The position numbers and the translations under genes are program-made. A stretch of DNA of 64,000 nt from Coniella vitis (Eukaryota > Ascomycota > Sordariomycetes > Diaporthales > Schizoparmaceae): contig WUJK01000002.1 in assembly GCA_011317545.1 (NCBI GenBank), forward strand, positions 2,356,001-2,420,000, in the 5' to 3' direction. Within the stretch, counting starts at the first letter, position 1, and the number at the start of each line of letters is the position of its first letter. Below, one piece after another: positions 13,221 through 25,878 of the stretch. The notes below the pieces were generated by a model. That model did no database searches. It had not been told where the DNA came from and worked only from the letters and a program-made list of their open reading frames with translations.

Positions 13221-14267
13221 GCTACCAGCACCGCGCAAACATCGCAGATGGAATCGAGTCGCGGTGGTGATGGGCGGGGCGAGAGCTTTGTGAGCGGCAC
13301 CAGTAGGGGAAGAGGTATCTTGCTTGTTCCCGTGAACACTTTTCAGCATCCAGGTACGACGTCCGACAAAGTAAGAGAGACAGAGAGAAAGAGCACAAAA
13401 GAACGTGATATCAGCGAAAAAGGCACGAGAGGTTGACTGGACTTCGTTGATCATCCATGCGGCCACAGGCCAGGTGAGCTTTCGCCATGGGGGTGGGTGT
13501 TGTAGGGGTATTAGGGCGCGTCATCCGCCAGGCCACAGCACATGCATGTCTGAAAGTGCCCACTAGCGAAGGCCCCTGCCAGGTCTCTGGTACTGCTAAT
13601 TATAGTGAGCCGGTGTATTGAATACCTGTCAACGGTACCTGTTATGGAATCCTGCCAAGACAGAGCCCCAAGGACCCTGATGTCTCTTCACTTGCATAGA
13701 AAGACTATTCGAATGTCTGAAGAGTGTAATGCCATACACGATGTTTAGTATTTGGCCTGGAGATGAATAGAGCATCTAGATTGTTGTCTCCTTGAGATCC
13801 GTACTCCTTTCTAGCTTTGGAATATAAGACGCCCTCTTAGGCTTGTCTCTTCTCTATGGTACAGTTGTCTCTCTCTTGCTTTTTTTTTCATATCCAATAC
13901 AGAGGAGTGGTGATGGTTTGTGTGCCTTTCACACATGCCGTGTCTTGCCTGTCCAACCCTATCTCATCTATGTCCTTTCTTTGTGACAGGAATGGTTTTG
14001 ATCGAGCGGACCGTCACTTCGAGGCTACCCTTCCAATCGCCAACTCTGCCCCGTGTCACCAAGTTTCGAAAAGCGTCCGTGGCGATGTAAGCAACGTCCA
14101 AAGACTCGAGGCTCGCAACGTTCCACAAATGAAATGCTGTGTCAAGTCCTTGGTGAGCTGGACCTCTGCCATGTGTACAGCTCTTTCGTACGCCGTGGCG
14201 ACTGCAAGGAGATGATATCCCTTTAAGGAATGAACCGTCTCTAACTCGCTCCCATAAGATCTATTTC
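13221..14267. other. Intergenic, RAV1 promoter and COX11 3' flank
   Basis: No supported gene. Minus-strand frames near 13044-13466 extend the first RAV1 exon upstream but do not look conserved. Pyrimidine-rich sequence occurs near 13850-13890. Confidence 0.55.
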
Positions 14268-15347
14268 TCAAGTCGCAGTTGGAAACCCTTTGATCTGACC
14301 ATTGTTGTCATATTTGGCCTCTGCCATAACATCGTCAGCATCCGTTCTTGAGGACGGTAATTTCTCCTTCAAACTCCAGATCCCGCAAAAGAGACAAGTC
14401 ACACAAACAGGACTTACTGAAGAACGTATAACTCAACGTAACTGTCTCCACTCCCCGCATATTCAAATCCGTCAAATAGTCCGGATCCAAATAAAAGAAA
14501 ACGGGCATGTCCACCGTCTCGCCTGCATTCAGCCTCTGCTCCTCAAAGCAAAAGCACTGAATCTTGCTGAAATACGGGGCCACCTGCGCAGGCGTCACAC
14601 TGTACGTGGCCACCCCGATAATATCATGGTCACTCGTATTCGTCGCCTTGTAAAACGCCAGGGCCGTTTCACCGGGCAGTACGCGCACCTCGCGCTGCTG
14701 CGGGACGAATTTCCAGGGCAGCACATCGGACACGGATGCATTAAAGGTCACTCGGATGCGTTTGGCGTCTTTGATCGGTTGTAGGCGCGCAGCAATATCG
14801 TCGGGGTCGTCAGAACCGGAGCCGCCGTGGCTCGGCGCGCGAACGGGTTGGCCACCCCAGCCGGTGGTTTGGCAGATCTAGAATGTGTGATACCTGTGGT
14901 TAGCACTTCAATTATTGATACACAGTTACAAGCGAAGGAAGAGGAAAAAAACTGCGAACCATTTTGTACATGGGCACTGAGCCATAGGATAGCGCAACCG
15001 TGCCTAATATGACACTCAACGTATAGTACCTGCAGTAGCACAGGAACCCCGGTGAGCATCAACCTCTTGTGCCTTGGGATCATTGAGAACTGCATGGGGG
15101 AAAAGCGGAGTGATTTCTTCTGCTTTCCTAGTACAACATACATTGTAGTTCTATTCCTCCTCTTGTATACCTCCCTCATCTGCTCCATGGTCGGGGGTAC
15201 ATAGACCCTGTTCGGCTCAGATGCATAGTTGCGCAGGTTCCAGCGTGGGGTGCTTTTCGATTTCGAGTTAGAAGATGGGCGGAGCGGCCGCGACAGCATC
15301 GTCGCAAAGCTCCGAAGCCTCCATGCCGTGCTTGAGAAGCTGGACAT
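14268..15347 (-). CDS. COX11: Cytochrome c oxidase assembly protein COX11/CtaG
   Basis: Cox11 is a mitochondrial inner-membrane copper chaperone that supplies the CuB site of Cox1. The 262-aa product has a basic, Ser/Arg-rich presequence, one hydrophobic span coded largely by exon 2 (residues about 70-90) and an intermembrane-space domain with the copper-binding CFCF motif (near residue 198). Four exons are 15347-15142, 15029-14960, 14877-14418 and 14320-14268; introns are 112, 82 and 97 nt. The second intron has an unusual donor (GTTCGC after codon ATG) but a good GCTAAC branch site, and the joined protein (VPMYKM then ICQTTGW) matches the family exactly. The last short exon completes FFKAKYD and ends in TGA at 14268-14270. 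Confidence 0.95.
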
Positions 15348-15603
15348 GGCTTCTCAGGACATGCTGCAGGGAATTGTGTATAGTTTGAGCCTCGTTGGAG
15401 AAAGGTGGTGGCGTGTTGCGTCGCGCTGCTAAGAATACAAAAGCTCTCTACTGCGAGCCATGACATGAACTGTAACCCTAACCCCTGTCTGCAGACGCTT
15501 CTTTGGAGGTTGGGCATCGTTTGAACTGAACCACATATTAGAACAATAGATTAATAACTATATGAGATATGCAATATTGGGGGTATCAAACCACACCATG
15601 TAA

Positions 15604-17324
15604 TTACTGGGCCTTCTTTTCCGCGAATTTACTACCACTATTGACCGACACATATCCCTTGACCGACTCACCTGCCAACGCCAAACGCAATGCGATGCCC
15701 TCCAAAGGCATTACCACAAACACCTGAATTGCTAAAATGAATAATCTCACGAGATAGTCAGCCAGTCCAAGCACAGGCGCTTTCCCGCGACTATACGTCG
15801 AGTCGACAAACTCAAAGGGCAACTTTGCTCCCAGATGGTCCTTGGCTGCCACCAGTCCCGAGCTGAAGCCATCCTCGTGAAAGCCGTACTTGGTCCACGC
15901 GCCGCAATAACTAATGCCCCTCCTGTTTTGGATTTTCGGAAGCTGGGATTGAGCATGGATACTTGCTGGATTGTATACGGGGTGCTCGTATTCGAATCGG
16001 CCCTGCACGGTGCTGACCTTGGGTTCGTGCAGCGGATTGAGCGTGACGAGAACGTCGCCAAAGGTATCAACAGGAATATGCTGGAGAATATTCATGTTGT
16101 ATGTCAAAGAGACTTGGTCAATGTTTGATTTGCCGCTAGATGGCGAGCTCAGCGTCAGGTAGTTCCAGCTGCTCCAGGCCCCTCGGCTTGCAGGCATATG
16201 TGCAAGATCCGAGTGGAGGACAGCCGTATTTCGCGAGGTTTCAAAGGTGGAAAGGATCGATCGTTCCTCGTGCGTCGCAGAGTCTTTGACAATCTGGTAG
16301 GCCTGGTCTCCGTGTGTCGCCAGGATGACATGGTCGTAAACGGCACTTTTTCCGTCTTGCAAATGCACTCGAACGCGGCCGTCTTGCTCGTTCGAAACCG
16401 AAAGGACTGGCGTGTTTAGAAACAGGTGGTTTGGAGGGAAGTTCTTCATGACTGCATCAATATAGGAGCGTGATCCTTCTGAAATGGTGAGCCACGCCGG
16501 CCTGGTGGCGATCGTGGAGAGCAAGTGGTGATTCCATCTAAAGACGGGTCAGTCATGATGGTAGCTTATATGTTAGACCTCGGCATGTTCCCCGACTTAC
16601 AAGAAACGGACAAGTGTCACAGCTGGAAACTCTAGGGTACACTTGTCGGGCTTCGTGCTCCATACAGCGGCCGTCATGGGAATGAGGTAGTCATCGCGGA
16701 AAGCTTCAGAGTACCCTTCCTTGTCGAGATACTCACCGATCGTCATTTCATCCATCGAGTAGCCATGCTTCGAAGAGCTGCACCCGGTGCCATTGACAAG
16801 GCGAGACCCGGCGTTTCCGGCGGCATCCTCAACAAGCAAGTCAAGGGCAAACTGATTGAAGCGAATAATATCGAAGATCATGCGCCACATCCGCAGCGAA
16901 AAGATGCGTTTGCGCTGGCAAAACAGAGAACCCAGACTTGTTCCGGCCCACTCGAAGAGTCCCTGGTCTCGCGAGACACTAAAAGTCATGGCTGTTGGAA
17001 CTATTTCCACCTGGACCTTTTTTAGAAACTTGATGAAGTTTGCTTTTCAAAGAGTCAGCGTGGCGGCCTCTTTAGGGGATGTCCAAGATCCGTCTCACGG
17101 TATGTGGCCTCGTTCATGACAATGAAGCCCGTGTCTACCTGCGTCGTGTACTTTCCGCGCTTCCATTCGACCGTATTGGTGTGGCCTCCCAGCCGATCCG
17201 CCGCCTCGTACATAAAAACATCGTGAGGAGTGCGATTCAGTGCCCAGAGCGCTGCGATGCCTGCACAGCCACTGCCGACGATGGCCACTTTCTTCCTGGA
17301 ACGCGGGTTAACCTGTCGATTCAT
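15604..17324 (-). CDS. FAD/NAD(P)-binding amine-oxidase-like protein
   Basis: This 533-aa flavoprotein begins with a Rossmann dinucleotide-binding motif (GSGCAGIAA, residues about 16-24) followed by an acidic strand end and the RLGGHTNTV segment of flavin amine oxidoreductases. Similar proteins are widespread in bacteria and fungi, often described as NAD/FAD-binding proteins, and in bacteria they often sit beside cyclopropane fatty-acid synthase; no substrate can be assigned from sequence. Three exons are 17324-17099, 17042-16601 and 16537-15604, with very short introns of 56 and 63 nt. The joins restore NEATYPNF and RFLWNHH. The C-terminus carries a hydrophobic segment (near residues 488-515) that may anchor it to a membrane. 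It lies head-to-tail with COX11 (256 bp spacer), which need not imply a shared function. Confidence 0.88.
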
Positions 17325-19239
17325 GGTAATGTCTCGTCTTGGGACAAGAAGAGTTGATCAATGTCGACAGCGGTGCTCAAGGGTGCTCGATCATTGATTA
17401 TCACCTCATGAGTTCTGATGCGGTGCAAGATCATTACGCAAAAAGAAGCCGTTTGCACGAGCACGTATGCTAACCCGTCATCGAAAGAATTGGGCTAAAG
17501 AAAACCGCAACAGGCACGTTGTACGCAGATGACGGCATCCACGGAGTCCCAATCACGGGATCAAGCAGAACGTCTAGAAGGTGACGGGCCGCAGTTCTTG
17601 ACGCTAACTTGCAAAAGTGAAAGCGGGCACGAGGACAATGATGGGCGCCCAGGAGAAGTAGAGGAGGGAGGGGAAGCGCTGGACTTGGACTTGGAGATGG
17701 ACTTACTCTGCAGCCATCTTGTTAGTTCCCTGGCTTGGATTGGCTGAAGGATTGGTGGTACGAATGACGGATTTTGTGTGACCAGAGACTGACTTTGAAC
17801 GATTATCACCACCACGGGTGTAGAGGACGCGACAGTAGATGAGGAAACAAGTTGTGAAGAGGAAGTCGAGGAATGAGTTCTTCTATGAAAGTATACAAGT
17901 ACCATGTACCTCAAGTAGCCCTCCTGCAGTCAAAGTCAATGAGCTAATCGAAGACGAATGCAGCAGCAACGCGGCGGGGCAGGAGCAACTTGGGCATCCG
18001 GGCAACCGGGCACCGCGGCTAGGGACTTGCGCGGGGCAGTATTTGGAACTGGCGAGTTTCATATTTGCGCGCCACCGCATTTGTGAAGAACCAAGATGGA
18101 GGATGGTTTGAATGGCATACCCTTCATCCACAGCCCTCGTATAAGAAAGTATACGCACAGAGCATGCCACTGATATACGCATAGTGATGCAAAACAAATC
18201 AAGCGCAGCCGCATCTTGGGACCTGTCCAAGCCGACTTCAGGCTATTCGCGTGCCCTCAAGGCGCATACCAAAAGCCTGACACGCCGTGACATGGACACG
18301 GGCATAGTTTGTTCAGTCCGATGCAAAACAGGCCTTCTAACCCTACTGCCTGGCCACTACTATGTGATCATGTGGGATGAGCGAGATACTGGCGCATGGC
18401 AACCGTGAAAAATGAGATGTCGAGACCCAACGGGACTGGAATAGTCATGGAAAATAAAGACAATATCCAATTCTTAGGAGCGCCGAAGATATTACTCTGC
18501 CCGGGTTTAATTCAACTTGCTGTCCATGGCTCCGAAGAGCGTCAACAGCAAGCCTTTTATCTGCAAATCCGGGGTGGTTCAACTTTCTATGAAGAAAAGA
18601 AAAAAGAAGAGAAAGGAAGAAAGAGCGCAAGCACAGCTGGCCCAGAAGATATTTCTGCTTGCGGCCCCAAAAGTCACATCGCCATCTGATTGGCTGATCT
18701 CGTGTTGAAACATGGCAAGGGGTTTGCGATTATGTAAGTGCTAGCGTCCGCGCGCTGTCCCGCCTCTCGGTACCTCTTATTAGCACTTCCTTGCCAGGTG
18801 CTAGGTGCCTTTGGAGAGTCAGGGGACCGACCGCCTGGGACCGTATACTATGTAGGCATTGACAAGGCCCCACTGTAGCCTGTGCAGCAACATTGGCCGC
18901 TTCTGACGCAGCCCCCAGAAGGCTCCAAACTGCGCTGCCATTGGCTGTTTGCCTCACCCCTCAACAACGGACTTGGCTGTTCCATTCCCAGAATCCAGCC
19001 AACCCAAGCCACCAAACTCTCATCACTGCCGTCGTCATCATCATCGAACCTGTCTGGCCTCCATCCTACTCAAGCAACCACGACGACTGACATCTCTCGA
19101 TCCCATAAGGACCTGTCCTTGTACTTACCAGCCTCTACTTCCAGCTCTATCTCGAACCCTCCGCTCCCTTTGTTCCGACAGCGTCCACCCTCCTTCCTCT
19201 TCCCGCTTGCACAGCAACGCCGCCAGAACAGTCACCAAC
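17325..19239. other. Large intergenic region upstream of VTI1
   Basis: No convincing gene in 1.9 kb between the divergent flavoprotein and VTI1 genes. ORFs here are short, lack motifs and are not linked by good splice sites. It holds palindromic 9-mers TACCATGTA (17900-17908) and TACTATGTA (18846-18854), ATTGG (inverted CCAAT) boxes near 18671 and 18941, and a pyrimidine-rich leader (about 19130-19200) just before the VTI1 start, a usual pattern near fungal transcription starts. Confidence 0.55.
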
Positions 19240-20136
19240 ATGTCCAACCCGCTCGATACCGATGCGGGCTCCGAGCTCTTTGAAAGCTACTCGGCCGAGT
19301 TCCGTCTCGTTGAGGCAGACCTGGTGCAGAAGCTTGACCAGATACCCGAGCTGGCTGGCGAGCCACGCAAGGCTGCCATAAGCCAGGCCGAACGAGCTCT
19401 TGAAGAGGCAGAAGAACTGGTTAGTGTTTTTGGGGGAAGAGCGGTGCGGGCGACGGATTTATTCTTTTTTTTTCCTTCTCATACTTCTTGCACCTCTTCT
19501 TCCAAATATCGTAACCTCGAGGCTAACTAAACCCCCCTTCTTCCACCCTCATTTAGCTCGGCCAAATGCAACTGGAAAAGGCAAACATACCCACCTCGTC
19601 TCGCGCAAAGGCCAACCAGCGCTTCCGCGACGTACAAACTACCATTGACCAGTCCCGCCGCAAGTTGCGCCACCTCGCCGAGGACCGCTCCGCGCTATTT
19701 GGAAACCGTGAGCGCTATAGCGACAACCCAGCCGACGCCCAGCACGAGCAGCGCCAGCAGCTCCTCGCAGGCTCCGACCGCCTTGACCGCAGCACCCAGC
19801 GCCTTAAGGCCTCGGAGCGTCTTGCCCGCGAAACGGAAATGATTGGTGCCGCTACACTCGGAGATCTGCATCGCCAGAGGGCGACTATTGAGCATACCAA
19901 TGCGACGCTATTGCAGAGTGAGGGTTACGTCGACCGGAGTGTCAAGACGCTGAGGGGGATGGCGCGTAGGTTTGTGCTGCCCTATGCCTTGATATCACCC
20001 GTTGGTTTCTTGAAATATGGCACCTGGCTGACTCTAAATGTCCAACAGGATGGCTACAAATCGGGTAATAACCATTGCCATCATTACCGTCTTGGTTCTC
20101 CTTATCATTGCTGTCATTGTCAGCAAGTTCCGGTGA
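19240..20136 (+). CDS. VTI1: Qb-SNARE Vti1
   Basis: Vti1 is a v-SNARE (Qb class) used in several fusion steps: Golgi to late endosome, vacuole fusion and intra-Golgi retrograde traffic. The 226-aa protein has the N-terminal three-helix domain (residues about 10-100), a SNARE coiled coil (about 135-197) and a C-terminal membrane anchor (about 202-224) ending in SKFR. Three exons are 19240-19419, 19557-19969 and 20049-20136, with introns of 137 and 79 nt. The last join rebuilds MARRMATNR, a hallmark just before the anchor. It converges with RRP12, whose stop lies 408 bp away. Confidence 0.96.
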
Positions 20137-20544
20137 GCAATACTAGCTGGTAATTAATGGGATAGAGCGGTACCCGTCTGGTTGAATTCGTCTTGTTATA
20201 TGTATGTTACGGCGTTGCGTTTGCGTTAGGCGTTTTATGGAAATAAGTCATCTCTTGTTTACACGACAACATGAATTGTGCTTCTTGCAAGTCTGGATTA
20301 TTATATACGAGAGGAGCCCAGCTCGTCTTGCTCGGGGGCTGCGTTGTACTGCAGTGTCAATACCTCCAAAAGACGGCAAGTTAATTAGGAGGCCCATCTG
20401 TTGTTTTGCTTTGTTATTTGTACCGTTGCAAATGCCTTTAACGCCCAATTCCCTATAAGTACCTATGTGCGGTCATGATATAGTCATCCATCTACAGTGT
20501 TTGGATTCTTTTCTCTTGTCGGCGGTGCGCAGACCACTTCATCT
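20137..20544. other. Convergent 3' spacer, VTI1 and RRP12
   Basis: Short spacer between two converging stop codons. It should hold both 3' UTRs and poly(A) sites. No gene is visible. Confidence 0.6.
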
Positions 20545-23500
20545 TCATCTCCGTCCGCCCTTCTTCATCACTCTACCCTGCACAGCCGGTCCCCTCCTCT
20601 TCTCCTCTCCCAATCCTCTCCGACCAGCCGCAATCCCTTTGCCAGATCTCTTGCCACCGACACCGACACCACCTCCTCGTGCCTTGTGGGTACCGCTCCT
20701 ACCACCACCCAACTTGGCCTTAATAGCAACCGCGCTCCCCATGTCCACATCCATCCCATTGTCGTTATCCTCCTCGTCATCCTCGTCATCGTCCTTGCCC
20801 CGCTTGTTCGACCACTTGAGTTTGCCGCGCAAACCCTTCTTGGGCACATCCTTGCCCTTGAGCGCAGCAACATAGGCGTTAATGCCGCTTCCACCCGCCG
20901 CGGCGTCTCCGTCGAGATCCATCTCGTCTGCGCCACCACCGACATTGTCATCTTCGCCGAGGATAAGCTTTCCGTCCAAGTCAACCTTAGCCTTGGTCCG
21001 TTTCTGCTGCTGTGGGCGGAGCTTGACAGGCTTGGTGGAGGAGATGTTGGCGAGTGCGCGGCGGTCCAGCAAGTCAAGGGGTTCATCTTCGTCTTCAACA
21101 ATGTAAGCGCGGCCCTTGTGTGCTTTGCCGCCCTTGTTGTTCTTGTTGTTGCGTGCAAGTTCACCGTCTGAGTCGGACGCAGAGCCTTCATCCTCACTGC
21201 TACTATACAGCGCCTTGTCGAATTCATTGTCAAACGCGCGTCTGCCCTTGTGTCCTCCCGCCTCTTCGTCATCGCTATCATCGCCACCAGCACCGCCGGC
21301 CTCGTTAGCAGCCTCCTTCTTTCTCTTGCTGCGCTCCTTGCTCTTGCGGATGTTGCTAATGAGCTTCCGATCTTCCTCGGGACAGTGCTTGTTGACGAGG
21401 TCGACACCAAAGCGGCGCACCATGCGTTCGATGATGTGCTTGACCTTGGCGCGGAAGTGGCCCTTGTGCTCATGAGACCACACCATGAGGTTCGGAATAA
21501 GTGACTCCAGCCGTGGCTCGACGAGTTCCCGTGGCAGGCTAATGACAACCACCTTGACAAAGCCCAGTACGCTCTTGACGATTTCGCGGTTGTTGGACGT
21601 CAAGAAGAGATCCATCGTCTGGACAAGCTCCGACAGCGTCGCCGTGCTGAGAGACTCGCGGAACTCGTACAGGATCCGGCTGATGGCGGTAATGGTCGCG
21701 GAAATCATGTGTGGCGTGCCGCCTGCGAGACCGGCGCTGACCATGGTAAAGAACTCTTCCATGTTTGCTGTGGCCGAAGGGGCGTCCTGCGGCATGTGCG
21801 GGACTTTGCTATTGTCGATGGTAGTGCCGCTGGCGGCTTCCATCTTTTCACCGAGCAGCACGAGGAGCTCAAAGGCTGTGGAGCGAGCACGCTCGTTCTG
21901 CTCCTTGCAGCCAATGACGACCTCGGAAAGGATGGAGGGGATAAAGTGGAGAGAGTTGTTGGGAATGAAGGGCACTAGGGCGGCAATGGCTGCCATGCGT
22001 TCGCGGCGAGCTGGCGCAGAGCATTTGTCGGCACTTGACAGAATCAAGGCCTGGAGTTCTGACTGACGCTCCTGCAGGGCGGCCTTGCCAGTCTCGGACT
22101 CGGCAAGGCGGGGAATCATCTTGTAGGCCTTCTTTTGCAGCTGTGCATCGTCGTCTTTGGCAATGACGAGCGAGGCAATCTCAAAGAGAGCGGCAAAACT
22201 TTCCCTGGGCAGGTAGATGGACATAGTAATGACGAGATCCATGAGCGTGTGCGTAGTAGATGGCATCTTGTCGTTTCCACCCTTCTTAGCCTCCTTGTTG
22301 GCGTTCGCGGCAGCAACCTCCTCGAGAGACGATGCAAGCATCTTGCAGACGCGGTCGAAGGTCTCCTTGAGCTCATCCGAGGGCGTTATGCTCAGGTAGG
22401 CGTTTATAGTCTGCAAAATGGGCCCGCGCGAATGAGGTAGAGTCTGGCCGTAGACGTTGAACAAGACTGCCAAGAAGTTACCGGCAAAGCCACCCAAGTA
22501 CTCGAGGTTCTTTTGGGCTTCAGCCTTGGTGACACGGCTCTGCAGGATAAGGTCGTCCTCTTCTTCGATGGACGCAATAGCCTGGTTGGATTCGACAAGG
22601 GCCTGCAGGGCCTTGCAGATGTTGAGGCGTAGGTCGACTTGTTGGTAGAGCAGGTTGGCGAGCATTTCTGCAAATGACTGGTCGAAGGCGTTCCGGAGAT
22701 CCAATGGCAAGTCACAGTACCCAGGAAGGATGGACCAAATCTGGTGGACGACTGTCTCAAAAATCTTGACTTCCATCGTCTTTTCTCCGCCGTGATCCAA
22801 AACTCTTTGGAACATGATCTCACTCAGAGGTACCAATTCTGTCCTGAAGTGCGCAAGGTTGTTGTTTGCCGTGTAGTCGCGCAGCAGTGGAAGTAGCCAC
22901 GCTCGACCAGGCTGGCCCTTGGCGGGCTTGGCCAGATTGAGAGGAAGGACGTCGAGGACTGCCTCTGGGCCCATCGCCCGGATCGCCTTACCGAGCACTT
23001 CATCAGCTTGCTTCTTGCTGGCAAACGAGTCGGAACCGCGCATTTCGCCAACTGTCTTGGTTACATTCAGCAGGTAAGGGTGGGCTCTCCACCGCAGGCA
23101 GTCGAACATAGCACCCACGACGTTGAAGGATTCCATCCAAGCGGCCTGGTATTTGACGGTGAAGAGACCCTCGACCACCTGCACAATCTTTTCAAGCGTC
23201 TTCTCATCGTAGATAGAGGGCTCGAGAATGACCTGATTTGGCACACAATTGGCAAGGAAGGACACGAGACACTCGGATGAAGAGACGCGGATGTTTTGAG
23301 AGGGCGACTCGAGGAACTGCGAGACCATCTTGAAGAGCTCGGGCAGCTTCATAAAGGTCTCTTCGGGTTCGACCTGGGCCGAAACATCGTAGCCTCTTGA
23401 GAGAATGGCAATCCAAGCTGGCAGGAGCTGTGTGTCGTTAGCGGCTGGGCGCAACTCTGTAATAATCTCGAGCAATCGTGGAAGCTTCGAAGAGGCCATC

Positions 23501-24421
23501 TCGTCTGCCACCATGCCCTCGAAGATCATTTCAAAAATGTCAAAAATCGCCATTGTCATGTGCTCGTTGCCCGTTCTGGCTATGCTGATGAGCATCTCGC
23601 AGAGAGACTCTATTTTCTTGCTTGGCCATCCGCCGCTGCCAGACGCAATCGTCTTGATGAGCTGAAGCGCATGTATCGTGTTGGGGTCGTGGATTGGGTC
23701 TGTCGAGCGCTTCTCCTTGCGCGAACGGGTTGCGCTCTCTGCCAGCTCCGTCAAGCTTGCCATGGCCGCTTCAGCGCACATGTCGGCGGCCGGGTGGTCG
23801 AGCGATGGCGTAGGCGGAGGATTCTTGAGCACCTTCTTGAGTGCTTCCTGGGCTCGCTTGCGGACCTTTGGTCGGGGGTCCAAGGACAGGTTCAAGAGGC
23901 CAGACACGGCACTCCGCGGGCCCATCTGGCTAAGTGAGAGACCCCATGACGCCGAGTTCTGGGCGAGGAGGAGGGACTCGAGGCATCCTATCGATGGTCG
24001 CAAGAGAGGCGCATCGGCGTCTGGCTGAGAGATAACGGGGGCGAGGAGTTGAAGAATCTGGGTGAAACGGGCCCGGAGGAGAGGTTGCGGGGCGTATGGA
24101 GTGACAAGATCGAGGAGGTAAACAATGGAGATTGTGAGGTCCTTCTTGGGCTGACCAGATGTAAATGTCTTGTCGAGGAGTGCCAGGAGGGCAGCGAAGT
24201 ATGCCGTCGGCGTGGGCTCTGAGTTTTGCTCCTTGAGGGTTGCCTCGACTGCCTGCAAAATCACTGACGTCTAAAAGGAAGGCGGGCGGCACATGTTAGC
24301 GAATGCATTCTGCTAATGCTATAGGCAGTCAAAAGTCAATAGGCAAACGAACCTGCTGTTGACTTTGCAGATTCGGCGACCGAATCTTGTCAAGCTTTTC
24401 TGCCAGGCTTGGAGCAGACAT
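20545..24421 (-). CDS. RRP12: Ribosome biogenesis protein RRP12
   Basis: Rrp12 is a HEAT-repeat protein that accompanies pre-40S and pre-60S particles and helps export them from the nucleus. The 1264-aa product (yeast 1228) has the NUC173-type helical region in its middle (for example LGGFAGNFLAVLFNVYG near residue 590) and a charged tail with nuclear-localisation-like KSKERSKRKKE and acidic stretches, ending MKKGGRR. Two exons: a small first exon 24421-24353 coding MSAPSLAEKLDKI and onward (23 aa), then 24270-20545. The 82-nt intron (24271-24352) has donor GTTCGT. The first exon is easy to miss because the second stays open nearly to its own start. Confidence 0.95.
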
Positions 24422-25878
24422 CTTGACAGGCAGATATGCAGTATGTACAATACCTACTTCACGGTACGTCCAAAGAATTGCAAGTCAAAAACGGGCCAGA
24501 GGAAAACGGACTGGGCCTGACCCTCACAGCCAAACTTTTCGGTGGGGGTCGCTTATCGATTGGAGACACAGGGGTCGTTTGTTCCTGCACAGGCTGCCAT
24601 GCCATCACTGCATTCTGCCGCCCTTTCACAGTGACAGAAACGGGAAGGCGGCCAATCACACAGATAGACGGTCCGTGCATCTTGGATCTGAATATAAATA
24701 TCTCGCTCCCTCCCTCCCTTTTCCTGTTTCTCTTCTTCTCTCTTCAGCTCTCTTTGCCTGTTAGTACCTCCCCCCCAAATTGTCTACAATTGGCCTTGGT
24801 TGAAATCATTATACTGACGTACCTTCCTCAACAGTTTGGCTTAGATCAAGTGTAGTATCTGTTCTTTTCAGTTTAATCTCTGAAAGCATTCTACGGAATG
24901 CAATCGTGATTATTCCTATTTTTGTACCTCGGGGGATGGTCCTCTGGGCTTGCCCATGGCCAACCTCCACAGTGTCCTCTCTACCACACTGCCTGAGAGT
25001 GACGCGAACCCATCTTTTTTCATTGCAATCGCGGGCTTGCTCGTGATGTGACGAAGAATTTTCACCTTAAAAAAAACAAAAAAAAAACCCATCCTCTGCT
25101 GTTTTGCCTTTGCCCAAGTAAACGCGTAAGATTATGGTGGGGCCATAGTGGAACATGTCATGCAAGCTAGCATCCCCAGCCACCCAAGTTGTGACCGCGG
25201 CCAGTGTGAAGCTGTTTCGCGTGAGAGGATGAATGACCTGGGCTCAGAGTTCTGCTACCCTCTACACGACTGACGCGTCCATAACACTCTGACTGGTGCC
25301 TCATCCGTTTCGGTCGGTGCGCGATGGTGCAGGTAGACAATAAGAGGAGCTCCAAGCTGTGCCCCGTAAGACCGGCCAGGTTTGCGCGTTCGAAGCTCGC
25401 GTGACATGTATGTATGTACGACGAATCGAGCCCTCGCTAGGCACAATGTGTTTAGAAAGGGGGTATTGTTGAATATTGGTCGCGTTGTCCGTTCGTATCT
25501 CGCTTTGCTTTGCAATTGCATGGTGCCCTCCACGGCCCAAAGTCGGGATCGCTAGCACTTGTAGAGCAGCATCTGACGAACGGTCAGCATGCCGCTTTTA
25601 ACGGGACAGCTCGGCTCTACGCGCTTGAGCATATCAACAATTCTGCGAACCAAGATTCACTGGAGCAAAGATGGAATAAAAAACTTAATCTGACACGGTA
25701 TCCAGATGATTATTCGAGTTTTTCGGCTACCAACTGCAACCCATAGAATCCACAGCGGCCATTTCCACGAAAGAAAGAGCTCCAGCCCAGCCCAGCTCAG
25801 CCAAACCCTGTTCAGCGCTATAATATGAAAGCAAAAAAAGCCAGTCTCCTTGTATCGTCCGCTCCCTTATCTCCTAAT
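24422..25878. other. Intergenic, RRP12 promoter and SEC17 3' flank
   Basis: No protein-coding gene is supported in this 1.46 kb. It contains a CCAAT box near 24652 and, on the plus strand, a clear TATA plus pyrimidine block (annotated separately) that points away from RRP12. The rest (24900-25878) shows only short, motif-free frames. Confidence 0.5.
24693..24757 (+). promoter_or_regulatory. Orphan TATA box plus CT-rich block
   Basis: TATAAATA (24693-24700) is followed at once by about 55 nt of nearly pure pyrimidine ending in a CAG-like step. TATA followed by a CT block just before a transcription start is a common core-promoter layout in filamentous fungi. No coding region follows on the plus strand, so if active it would drive a non-coding or very short transcript. 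Function is inferred. Confidence 0.35.

Noticed and set aside
13044..13466. Longer RAV1 N-terminus using the upstream in-frame ATG
   Set aside because: The added residues are Cys/Phe/Ser-rich and unlike the family, whose N-terminus matches the ATG at 13220.
20497..21171. 224-codon plus-strand ORF opposite the RRP12 C-terminus
   Set aside because: It mirrors the acidic/basic low-complexity tail of RRP12 and has no independent support.
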